A stretch of DNA of 64,000 bases, taken from the NCBI RefSeq assembly GCF_900116855.1, contig NZ_UETD01000013.1, positions 62,001-126,000 on the forward strand. The letters run 5' to 3'. This document shows positions 42,635-50,613 of the stretch, one piece after another. Within the stretch, counting starts at the first letter, position 1. The number at the start of each line of letters is the position of its first letter. Origin of the DNA: Ruminococcus flavefaciens (GTDB lineage: Bacteria; Bacillota; Clostridia; Oscillospirales; Ruminococcaceae). Both the position numbers and the translations under genes were made by a program. Below the pieces are notes generated by a model. It had not been told where the DNA came from, searched no databases, and saw nothing but the letters and a program-made list of their open reading frames with translations.

Positions 42635-43318
42635 ATGGAAATATTACGAGTTGAAAATCTTTGCAAGACATACGGAAGCGGTGAAAACGAGGTCCGCGCT
42701 CTTGACAATGTGAGCTTTTCGGTTAAAAAAGGAGAATTTGTTGCAATAATAGGTCCTTCGGGTTCGGGAAAATCCACACTGCTCCACATCCTCGGAGGTG
42801 TTGACAAGCCCACATCAGGAAAGGTGTTCATGGATGACAGTGATGTATACACTCAGAATGACGAACAGCTTGCTATATTCCGCCGCAGACAGGTGGGACT
42901 CATATATCAGTTCTATAATCTTATCCCTGTGCTGAATGTTACAGAGAACATTACTCTCCCTGTGCTTATGGACGGACAGAAGGTCAACGAGGAGAGACTG
43001 AACGAGCTCCTTGATATACTCAAGCTCAAGGGCCGTGAGGAGCACCTTCCCAATCAGCTTTCAGGCGGTCAGCAGCAGAGAGTCTCAATAGGCAGAGCGC
43101 TGATGAATGCCCCTGCGGTAGTTCTTGCAGACGAGCCTACGGGCAACCTTGACAGCAAGAACAGCAAGGAGATAGTTGACCTGCTGAAAGTCTCCAATAA
43201 GAAATACGGTCAGACACTTGTCATCATCACTCATGATGAGAATATCGCACTTCAGGCAGACCGTATCATAGCCATTGAGGACGGCAGGATAACCCGTGAC
43301 GAGGTGATCCGCAAATGA
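42635..43318 (+). CDS. ABC transporter ATPase, MacB/LolD/BceA type
   Basis: 227 residues with Walker A GPSGSGKST, signature LSGGQQQRVSIGRAL and Walker B VVLADEPTGNLDS, all typical of the family that serves FtsX-type permeases. ATG 42635 with AGGAAG upstream gives the standard MEILRVENL start; the frame is open further up but without a ribosome site. Overlaps the permease by four bases. Confidence 0.95.
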   Translation: MEILRVENLCKTYGSGENEVRALDNVSFSVKKGEFVAIIGPSGSGKSTLLHILGGVDKPTSGKVFMDDSDVYTQNDEQLAIFRRRQVGLIYQFYNLIPVLNVTENITLPVLMDGQKVNEERLNELLDILKLKGREEHLPNQLSGGQQQRVSIGRALMNAPAVVLADEPTGNLDSKNSKEIVDLLKVSNKKYGQTLVIITHDENIALQADRIIAIEDGRITRDEVIRK

Positions 43319-46077
43319 AAATATTCAACAAGGTAACGCTTCAGTCTCTGAAGAAGAACAAAGCGCGTACTATCGTAACCATAATAGGTATCATGCTTTC
43401 CACGGCACTTATATGTGCTGTTACTACATCATTTGCCTCTGCAAGGAACTTTGCTATCGGGTATTACGAATACACCGAAGGAAAGTGGCACGGACTTGAA
43501 CAGTATACAGACAAGGATACATACGACCTTATAGAAGGCTCCGACAAGGTCAAGGACACAGGAGTCCTGAGCTATATCGGTTATGCTGAGATCGACAGCA
43601 CTAACAGCTACAAGCCCTATCTCTACATCTCGGGTTATGAGGAAGACGAGACGGGAATAATCCCCATACACATGATCTCGGGACGTCTGCCCGAGAACAG
43701 CAGCGAGATACTTCTTCCCGAACATCTCAGCGCAAACGGTGAAGTGGAGCTCCATGAGGGAGACAAGCTCACTCTCGAAATAGGCGACAGAAAGCCTGCT
43801 CCCGAGAAAGTCAGGGGAATTGCGGATATTCCCGAATATATAGACATTCCCGATGAGGCGGTAAGCGATATTATCCTTACACAGGAAAATCCTTTTCAGG
43901 GATTTGATGATGAGGACGGCGACGCGATCTCGGTAGAAAAACTCGATGTAAGAGAGACAAGGGAATATACGGTTGTCGGATTTTATGAACGCCCTGATTT
44001 TGAGGATATTTACTGTGCAGGCTATACCGCACTGACAGTTCCCGATGAGTACACCGATGATACCATGTTCACAGTATACTACCGCATGAACAACATGAAG
44101 GATATCTATGACTTCATGAAGGAAAATAAACTTGATGGCATGGCTCATTCTGACCTTCTCATGTTCAGCGGTGTATCGAAGTACAAGACTTTTTACAGTG
44201 TGGTATACGGACTTGCTGCCGTAGTTATCGGGCTCATCATGTTCGGCTCCATAATGCTGATATACAATGCTTTCGCTATCTCTGTCGCTGACAGAACGAA
44301 GCAGTTCGGACTTCTCTCATCCATTGGCGCTACAAAGAAGCAGCTCCGCAAGATGGTACGCTTTGAAGCGATCTCCCTTGGCGCTATCGGTATCCCTCTG
44401 GGTATAATTCTTGGAATAGTGGGTATGTGGGTGACCTTCCTTGCAATCGGAAGCAGGTTCTCTGCATTTGTGGGAGACCGTTATCCCGAGCCCATGCGTA
44501 TCTGTGTATCGCCCGTAGCTATCGCAGCAGCCTGTGTTATCGCATTTGTGACCATAATGATCTCTGCATGGATCCCATCTATCAGAGCCACAAGGATAAC
44601 AGCAGTAGAAGCTATCCGCCAGAGCAAGGACATAAAGCAGAAGAAGCACATAAAGACTCCCAAGATAATTCAAAAGCTTTTTGGCGTATCAGGCGTGCTT
44701 GCACACAAGTATTTCAAGAGAAGCAAGAAGAAGTACCGTGCGACCATTATCAGTCTTTTCCTGAGCATAGTGCTCTTTATTTCGGCATACTCCTTCACGG
44801 CATATCTTGTAGATGCAATAAAGGACGCAAATAATTCTTTTGGAATGGACTACATTCTCAATGTATATGAGCCCGAAGGCGTTGAGGACGCATCTGATGA
44901 TCCTCTTGAGATACTCCGCTGTATAAGAAACACCGAGCATATAACCGACTCAGCTTTCTATTTAAGCGATTATGGCTTCAGAGTATACGCTGATGAAAGA
45001 GATATACGAGAGGAATATATTGAAAAAAATGCTGAGCAGTCCGGACGTGGTGATGAAAATATTAAACATGACGGATTCAGATTATATGATCAGCATTATT
45101 ATTATGTTGATGATGATACTTTCAGACAGCTTCTTAAAAGCGAAGGTTTATCCGAAAGCGAGTTCATGAATAAAGATCATCCCCTCGGAATACTTGTTGA
45201 CAATACTCTGCTCTTAAACGAAAAGAGCGGCAGAATGGAGCGGACAAAGATATTCAATAATAATGATTTCGACATAACGCTCCTGAAAAGCAAGAAAATA
45301 GAAGGATATTATTATTGTGGTGATTATATTGACAGCGCAATATATGTAAACATTGAGGATGAGCTTGACAAAATGTATGTCCCATATGATGAGTGCCTTG
45401 AAGATATTACAATGCATATAGGAAAGGTAACGGATAAGCGTCCTTATTTTGTAAGCTCATATGGAGTGTCCGTGATATATCCATACAGTCTCAGAAAAGA
45501 GATACTCGGAGATTATACTAATGATATGTATTCGTATGATTATGCTATCAATGCCGACGATACCAAGGCAGGCTATGAGGCACTGAAAACTACACTCAAG
45601 GAAAACGGAATTCCCGACGGAGAGTTCTGGAACTATGCAGAGAGCATTGAGTCAGAACGCAGCATGATAGTCATCGTCAAAGTATTCGCATACGGATTTA
45701 TCGTACTTATCTCACTTATCGCCGCAGCAAACGTATTCAATACCATAACCACCAATATCAACCTCCGCCGCAGAGAGTTCGCAATGCTGAAATCCGTGGG
45801 AATGACAGCAAAGGGCATGAGAAGAATGCTGAACTACGAGTGCCTGCTTTACGGCACAAAGGCACTTCTGTACGGACTTCCCGTATCAGTGGGCGTGACC
45901 TATCTCATCTATCTCTCTATCAATGAAGGTATAGACACATCTTTCTTTGTTCCGTGGGTAGCAGTTGCGGTTGCAGTACTCAGCGTATTCCTTGTGGTAT
46001 TCTCCACTATGATGTTCTCAATGAGCAAGATAAAGAAGGATAACCCCATAGATGCACTTAAAAACGAAAACCTTTGA
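43315..46077 (+). CDS. FtsX-family ABC permease with tandem FtsX domains
   Basis: 920 residues in two similar halves. Each has a leading helix (about 18-38 and 480-503), a large external domain (about 40-285 and 505-770), and three clustered helices forming an FtsX domain (about 290-430 and 780-910). This eight-helix duplicated layout differs from ten-helix BceB. It probably expels or disengages an antimicrobial compound. The second external domain (DNA about 44940-45540) is clearly richer in A+T than its surroundings while staying in frame. Confidence 0.92.
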   Translation: MKIFNKVTLQSLKKNKARTIVTIIGIMLSTALICAVTTSFASARNFAIGYYEYTEGKWHGLEQYTDKDTYDLIEGSDKVKDTGVLSYIGYAEIDSTNSYKPYLYISGYEEDETGIIPIHMISGRLPENSSEILLPEHLSANGEVELHEGDKLTLEIGDRKPAPEKVRGIADIPEYIDIPDEAVSDIILTQENPFQGFDDEDGDAISVEKLDVRETREYTVVGFYERPDFEDIYCAGYTALTVPDEYTDDTMFTVYYRMNNMKDIYDFMKENKLDGMAHSDLLMFSGVSKYKTFYSVVYGLAAVVIGLIMFGSIMLIYNAFAISVADRTKQFGLLSSIGATKKQLRKMVRFEAISLGAIGIPLGIILGIVGMWVTFLAIGSRFSAFVGDRYPEPMRICVSPVAIAAACVIAFVTIMISAWIPSIRATRITAVEAIRQSKDIKQKKHIKTPKIIQKLFGVSGVLAHKYFKRSKKKYRATIISLFLSIVLFISAYSFTAYLVDAIKDANNSFGMDYILNVYEPEGVEDASDDPLEILRCIRNTEHITDSAFYLSDYGFRVYADERDIREEYIEKNAEQSGRGDENIKHDGFRLYDQHYYYVDDDTFRQLLKSEGLSESEFMNKDHPLGILVDNTLLLNEKSGRMERTKIFNNNDFDITLLKSKKIEGYYYCGDYIDSAIYVNIEDELDKMYVPYDECLEDITMHIGKVTDKRPYFVSSYGVSVIYPYSLRKEILGDYTNDMYSYDYAINADDTKAGYEALKTTLKENGIPDGEFWNYAESIESERSMIVIVKVFAYGFIVLISLIAAANVFNTITTNINLRRREFAMLKSVGMTAKGMRRMLNYECLLYGTKALLYGLPVSVGVTYLIYLSINEGIDTSFFVPWVAVAVAVLSVFLVVFSTMMFSMSKIKKDNPIDALKNENL

Positions 46078-46084
46078 TATAAAC

Positions 46085-46115
46085 AAAAGCCGCAGGTAAA
46101 ACTGCGGCTTTTTCA
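46085..46115. terminator. Bidirectional terminator between convergent genes
   Basis: AAAAGCCGCAG (46085-46095) pairs with CTGCGGCTTTT (46102-46112). A- and T-rich flanks on both sides let it serve the permease and the minus-strand lipoprotein. Confidence 0.9.
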
Positions 46116-46117
46116 TG

Positions 46118-46714
46118 TTATTCGGTTTGTTCATTGCTGTCCAGCCTGTCCATAAGAAAGTTGAACAAGCCTTTACCCTCATCCTTTGAGTCGAGGTCGA
46201 CATCTTTTGCATTGCTTTTCCATTCGGAGCTGTCGGGAAGATGATTGTAGGCGAGGTTATGCTGGTGCCATTCAAAAGCCATACCCTCGGCAGCTCTGTA
46301 GCTCTGCATATCAGCGCTGTGTATGGGGTGTACGGAGATAAGCGCCTGACATATCAAAAGGATATCGTCCTCATCTTCTATCTTGTATGAGTCGGTTATG
46401 TGCCAGTTGTCGGGCTCATACAGTGCATAGAACTCCTCGCCGCCATAGCTGAAGATGTAATCCACACCATTTCCGTCGGTATCGTGAAGTCCGATATCAT
46501 CGGGAGAGCTCAGGAGAGAAGCGTCATATGCAGTATACTCTGTTATGGACTCGGTCACGTCAGTCGGAGCGGCAGTGGTAATTGCTTCTTCTGTAGTTGG
46601 TACAGTCACAGCCTCTGTGGTCACCGCTGCGGTATTCTCGGTGAAAGTCACCTTGTTACAGCCCGACAAAACGCTCATCACAGCGGCTGACAAAAGGGCA
46701 AGCTGTTTTTTCAT
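46118..46714 (-). CDS. Lipoprotein of unknown function
   Basis: 198 residues: lipobox LSGC (Cys near 19), a Thr/Glu/Val-rich linker to about 65, then a globular part with the acidic stretch HDTDGNGVDYIFSYGGEEFY that looks like a calcium-binding loop. No family is recognised. It starts 15 bases after the ThrE-like gene with GGGAGGAAA as ribosome site, so the two share a transcript. Confidence 0.75.
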   Translation of the reverse strand: MKKQLALLSAAVMSVLSGCNKVTFTENTAAVTTEAVTVPTTEEAITTAAPTDVTESITEYTAYDASLLSSPDDIGLHDTDGNGVDYIFSYGGEEFYALYEPDNWHITDSYKIEDEDDILLICQALISVHPIHSADMQSYRAAEGMAFEWHQHNLAYNHLPDSSEWKSNAKDVDLDSKDEGKGLFNFLMDRLDSNEQTE

Positions 46715-46729
46715 GGGCTTTCCTCCCTG

Positions 46730-48052
46730 TCAGCTGCTCTTGCGGAAGTTCTTGTCAGTGATTATTCTTGCGAAGATAAGTCCCAGAGGGAGTGCTGCAA
46801 CAATGAGGACAGCCTTTGTGAGCCAAAGACCGCCTGTTGCGATATCGTTGAGAGCGATGTAGTAGATTCCCTTGTACATGAACATTCCCGGAACCATGAT
46901 AACGATAGACGGAACGGTAAGAGTTATTCTCGGATAGCCTATCCAGTGGTGTATTGCGGAGGCGAGAAGTCCTGCGGTAAGAGCGCCTATGAAAGCTGCA
47001 AGACCAACGTGTATCTCAGCCATATCGATGAGCTCAAGACGGAGAGTATTTGCTATCATTCCGATGAGACCTGCTGTTGCAGCCATTTTTCTTGTGCTGT
47101 TGAACATAAGAGAAAAACCGTAAACTCCGCAGAAGCTTGTTATCATGGTGATAGCAAATCGGAGCAGGGGATCAAGCTGATACGCTTCAAAGTCCTGAGG
47201 ATGAAAGTTGAATATGAGGGCTGATACCCAGCCTGTCAGTGTGGCTACAAGGATTATCAGCAGGGCGTAAGTGACTCGCTCGATACCCGAGCGAAGATCC
47301 AGCTTTGCAAGGTCCATACCGCCGGTTATCAGCGGAAAACCGGGGATAACGAAAAGCATTGAGCATATGTATCCTGCCTGATGTATGTCGGATACATTCA
47401 GCAGGAGCTCTGCCAGCTTTATAAAAAGCACATATGTACAGCAGGCAGATGCAACGCCTATGGCAACATTTGCAAAGAGCGTTATTTGTTTTTCGAGCAT
47501 TTTCTTTCGGACGAAGTTTCCGACGCCTGCGCCGAAGAATGCACAGATCATCTCAACTATACCTCCGCCGAGGAGAAATGTGAAGGCACAGCAGGCGAGA
47601 GCGGAAGCCAGACCGAGGTTCCATGCCTTGTAATTGCCCTTCATATCCTGGAATTTATCCAGTATCATGTGGAACTGCTGAACGGAATATTTTCCCACGC
47701 GTTCCGCAAAACCGTCGGCAAAGTTTTCAAGCTCGTTCAGTTTGTCGGTGTTGACGCCTGTATTGTTCAGCGATATAGCGTTGGTGTAGGTCTCACCGTT
47801 GCCTATGCAGGTGTATTCTATGGACAGCAGACCGATATCTGCATTGCAGGTTATATCCAATGCTCGGGCAAGCTTGTTCATGGAAGCTCTTACACGCCAT
47901 GCCGCTGTACCCACAGAGAGCATCATCAATCCTATCCTGCCTACAAGAGTAGCCTTTTCGCTCAGAGATGCGTTTATAGCAGGCTCCATGCTTTCACTGT
48001 CAACTACCCCATGCCAGTCTATCGACATATGCTGTTTTCTGAATTTACTCAT
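46730..48052 (-). CDS. ThrE-like threonine/serine exporter family protein
   Basis: 440 residues. A soluble N-terminal region (about 1-125, DUF1212 type, GRIGLMMLSVGTAAWRVRASM) precedes about ten membrane helices. The segment FVIPGFPLITGGMDLAKLDLRSG matches the family. It may export threonine, serine or a small acid such as succinate. ATG 48052 with AAGGAG is preferred over an in-frame ATG thirty bases upstream. Confidence 0.88.
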   Translation of the reverse strand: MSKFRKQHMSIDWHGVVDSESMEPAINASLSEKATLVGRIGLMMLSVGTAAWRVRASMNKLARALDITCNADIGLLSIEYTCIGNGETYTNAISLNNTGVNTDKLNELENFADGFAERVGKYSVQQFHMILDKFQDMKGNYKAWNLGLASALACCAFTFLLGGGIVEMICAFFGAGVGNFVRKKMLEKQITLFANVAIGVASACCTYVLFIKLAELLLNVSDIHQAGYICSMLFVIPGFPLITGGMDLAKLDLRSGIERVTYALLIILVATLTGWVSALIFNFHPQDFEAYQLDPLLRFAITMITSFCGVYGFSLMFNSTRKMAATAGLIGMIANTLRLELIDMAEIHVGLAAFIGALTAGLLASAIHHWIGYPRITLTVPSIVIMVPGMFMYKGIYYIALNDIATGGLWLTKAVLIVAALPLGLIFARIITDKNFRKSS

Positions 48053-48087
48053 AAAGCACTCCTTTTTAATTAGTTGGACCAATGTGT

Positions 48088-48116
48088 ATTATACCACCTT
48101 TGGAAGAGAAATGCAA
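48088..48116 (-). promoter_or_regulatory. Promoter of the ThrE-like gene
   Basis: On the minus strand: TTGCAT (48111-48116), 17-bp spacer, TATAAT (48088-48093). Confidence 0.88.
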
Positions 48117-48128
48117 CACCATTGCAGT

Positions 48129-48159
48129 AAAAAACGGAGCTTCAAATGCTCCGTTTTTT
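48129..48159 (-). terminator. Terminator of the NarL-type two-component system
   Basis: A perfect 12-bp stem, AAAAAACGGAGC (48129-48140) with GCTCCGTTTTTT (48148-48159). Confidence 0.9.
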
Positions 48160-48161
48160 GT

Positions 48162-48788
48162 TTATATTATGTTGTTTTTGATAGCAAATACAGCAAGCTG
48201 AGTTCTGTCCTTCAGACCAAGCTTTTCGAGAAGGCGTGAGATACCGTTCCTCACGGTACCCTCGGCGAGAAACAGCTTTGAAGCTATCTCCTTATTGTCA
48301 GCTCCGTCGCAGATAAGTCTCAGAAAGTCTATCTCGCGGTCGGTGAGGTCAAAGTTTTTAGCATCCTGCTGAACATAAACATCTTTTTTTATGGAGCGGA
48401 AGATGTTGTCGCAGAAAACGTTTATACCGCCTGCCACAGCCTTTATGGAGTTGATTATCTTATCGTTGTCCATCTCCTTGAGGATATAGCCGTCAGCACC
48501 GCTGGCAATTGCTTTGTCAACGGTCTCCTTGTCATCAAAAGTAGTGAGCACCAGCACCTTTACATCGTGGAGCGTGTCCTTTATTTTCCTTGTGCCGTAG
48601 CCCCCGTCATAGTCGGGCATACGCATATCCATGAGGACCACATCGGGCTTCAGCCTTACGCTCATCTCATAAGCTTCCTTGCCGTTTGAAGCCTCTCCCA
48701 CAACATTCAGCTCGCTGTCGCCTGCAAGCACGGCTTTCAGACCTGCACGGAGTATCTGAACGTCATCAGCAAGAATAATATTTATCAT
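48162..48788 (-). CDS. NarL/LuxR-family response regulator
   Basis: 208 residues. Receiver domain with ADD near residue 8, phospho-Asp in DVVLMDMRMPDYDGG, Lys in YILKEMDND; helix-turn-helix LTDREIDFLRLICDGADNKEIA. The ATG overlaps the stop of the kinase gene upstream. Its targets are not evident; no inverted repeat was found before its own promoter. Confidence 0.94.
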   Translation of the reverse strand: MINIILADDVQILRAGLKAVLAGDSELNVVGEASNGKEAYEMSVRLKPDVVLMDMRMPDYDGGYGTRKIKDTLHDVKVLVLTTFDDKETVDKAIASGADGYILKEMDNDKIINSIKAVAGGINVFCDNIFRSIKKDVYVQQDAKNFDLTDREIDFLRLICDGADNKEIASKLFLAEGTVRNGISRLLEKLGLKDRTQLAVFAIKNNII

Positions 48789-50398
48789 ATCTGCACCTCT
48801 TTTAACGGAATTTTAATAATCGTATTGAAGCCTTCTCCCTTGACTGAAGAGAATTTTACTGTACCTCCTAGACTCTCGGTACGCTCCCTTATGCCGCGGA
48901 GCCCGTTGTGCTCGGATATTTTCTCACATCCCTTGCCATTGTCGAGGATATACATCTCAAGGCGGTCGTCAAGGAACTTCAGGATTATATCTATGCGATC
49001 CGCCTCCGAGTATCTGAGGGCGTTGGTAATGGTCTCGCGGCAGTTATCGTACATCTCCTTGATACAGAAGCTGTACCTTTCATCCTCGCTACCTTGTATA
49101 CACAGCTCTGTCTCTACACCGCGTACAGCGGTTATAACGGTCTGTACAGCCTTTGTTACCGATGTCATGAACTCATCGTCCCTGAGGTTGTTGATAGTGC
49201 ACCTGAGCTGAGTGACTCCGCTTCGGGAAAGACCGTCTATCTCGGAGATATTGCTGAGCATCGAGCTGATATCGGGGGAGGTTTTTTCGGCTTCAAACCT
49301 GAGCATTTTTGCCAGTGAGCTTATCATTGTAAAGGTATGGCCTGCGGAGTCGTGCATCTCCTGAGCGATACGGTTGCGCTCCTGTTCGAGACTGAGCTTT
49401 TTTTCTGCGGAGGCAAGCTCGTGATACTCGGTGACATTGCTTATGGTTATTACCTTTGCAACAGTGTTGCCGCTTTTGTTGCAGATGCCGGACTGGTTCA
49501 GACTGTAGTAGTTGCCGTTGAGATTGACTTCAGCAGATTTGAAGTCGGGTGAGACATCCTGACCCGAGGCAGCCGAAAGAGCGGCAAGGAAATGCTTGAC
49601 ATCAGTTACGCCTGACAAGAAATCGATGGAGTCGGCGTACCTGTTTTTATATGAAAGATTATTGTTAACATCAAAAATAACAACTCCGCTGTTGATGTTA
49701 TTTATAGTATCACGGATGGCTATATTATTGATATTGAGCAGACCGTATCTTCCCAGCGCAATGATGATGAGCAGGCTGGAAAAGCCGAAGAAAAGAGGAG
49801 TAAGAGTTGCCTTTGACTTAAAAATACCTGCAAGGGAAAGGGTGTTGATACCCAGCGGGATAGCTGCCGACAGTATGAGCAGGATCGACTGCTTTGTTAT
49901 CTGGTCGGAGCGCCTTGTATGCTTGAGACATATTATGGTAATGCCTGCGATGATACATATGTAATAAATTACCTGAAAAACGTAGAAAAGAGGACCGTAT
50001 TCCACTTTACCCGCTTCAAAGACGGCATAATAAAGATGATGCATCGGATTTGAAAATGTCATTATTATCGCAGAAACAGTAATTATTGGCATCAGATTGA
50101 GAACCTTTCTTACTTTTGCTCCTGCATCTGAGTATTCTGCCGAAAGCATAAGCCAAAGCGGACCGAAACAGCTTATACCCACATTTCCTATGGAGTAGCT
50201 TATCCAGTACTGAGTCCTTGTATAAGAAAAAAGAATGAGCATTTCGGAGATGAGCCATAGTACGATCGAGACCTGACAGCTTATGAACAGCCGCGTCAGC
50301 CTGTTCTTGTTTCCGCGGCGTATGACCCATGTAAGTGAGCCTATCATACCGCACAGTCCCAGTCCCAGAAGTACGGCAGAGACGATATTATTTACCAT
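48785..50398 (-). CDS. HisKA_3-type sensor histidine kinase with a seven-helix N-terminal sensor
   Basis: 537 residues. The first 215 hold seven to eight membrane helices of the '7TM-HK' kind, then a PAS-like region (about 225-325), and the dimerisation helix with phospho-acceptor His in RIAQEMHDSAGHTF. The ATPase lobe shows LRDDEFMTSVTKAV and the glycine loop DNGKGC...GLRGIRERTE. ATG 50398 is supported by AGGAGGTG. The membrane-buried sensor suggests a lipid-soluble or membrane signal. Confidence 0.92.
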   Translation of the reverse strand: MVNNIVSAVLLGLGLCGMIGSLTWVIRRGNKNRLTRLFISCQVSIVLWLISEMLILFSYTRTQYWISYSIGNVGISCFGPLWLMLSAEYSDAGAKVRKVLNLMPIITVSAIIMTFSNPMHHLYYAVFEAGKVEYGPLFYVFQVIYYICIIAGITIICLKHTRRSDQITKQSILLILSAAIPLGINTLSLAGIFKSKATLTPLFFGFSSLLIIIALGRYGLLNINNIAIRDTINNINSGVVIFDVNNNLSYKNRYADSIDFLSGVTDVKHFLAALSAASGQDVSPDFKSAEVNLNGNYYSLNQSGICNKSGNTVAKVITISNVTEYHELASAEKKLSLEQERNRIAQEMHDSAGHTFTMISSLAKMLRFEAEKTSPDISSMLSNISEIDGLSRSGVTQLRCTINNLRDDEFMTSVTKAVQTVITAVRGVETELCIQGSEDERYSFCIKEMYDNCRETITNALRYSEADRIDIILKFLDDRLEMYILDNGKGCEKISEHNGLRGIRERTESLGGTVKFSSVKGEGFNTIIKIPLKEVQI

Positions 50399-50417
50399 AT
50401 TACACCTCCTAAACTGA

Positions 50418-50446
50418 ATTATAGCATATAATAGAAGAAATAGCAA
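50418..50446 (-). promoter_or_regulatory. Promoter of the NarL-type two-component system
   Basis: On the minus strand: TTGCTA (50441-50446), 17-bp spacer, TATAAT (50418-50423). Confidence 0.85.
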
Positions 50447-50582
50447 GGGGCGCGGAGATAAACTGCTGTATTTTCAATTTTTCCGCGAAACAGGGGGGGC
50501 TGCGGCTCTCCGCTTATAGTATATAATCCCATGAATAGCAAGAACTGCGGCGTTAAAGTTCATATTTTATGCAGAAAGTGGA

Positions 50583-50607
50583 AACGCTCCGCATGATGCG
50601 GAGCGTT
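50583..50607 (-). terminator. Hairpin after the large membrane protein gene
   Basis: AACGCTCCGCA and TGCGGAGCGTT pair perfectly around a three-base loop. The T run on the minus strand is short, so termination efficiency is uncertain. Confidence 0.65.
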
Positions 50608-50613
50608 ACAGGG

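Noticed and set aside
44940-45540. AT-rich segment considered as an insertion element
   Set aside because: The frame is uninterrupted and the protein keeps the expected external-domain length. No terminal repeats or transposase were seen.
50493-50499. Run of seven G considered as a G-quadruplex
   Set aside because: A single G run cannot form an intramolecular quadruplex, and no further G tracts of three or more follow within range.
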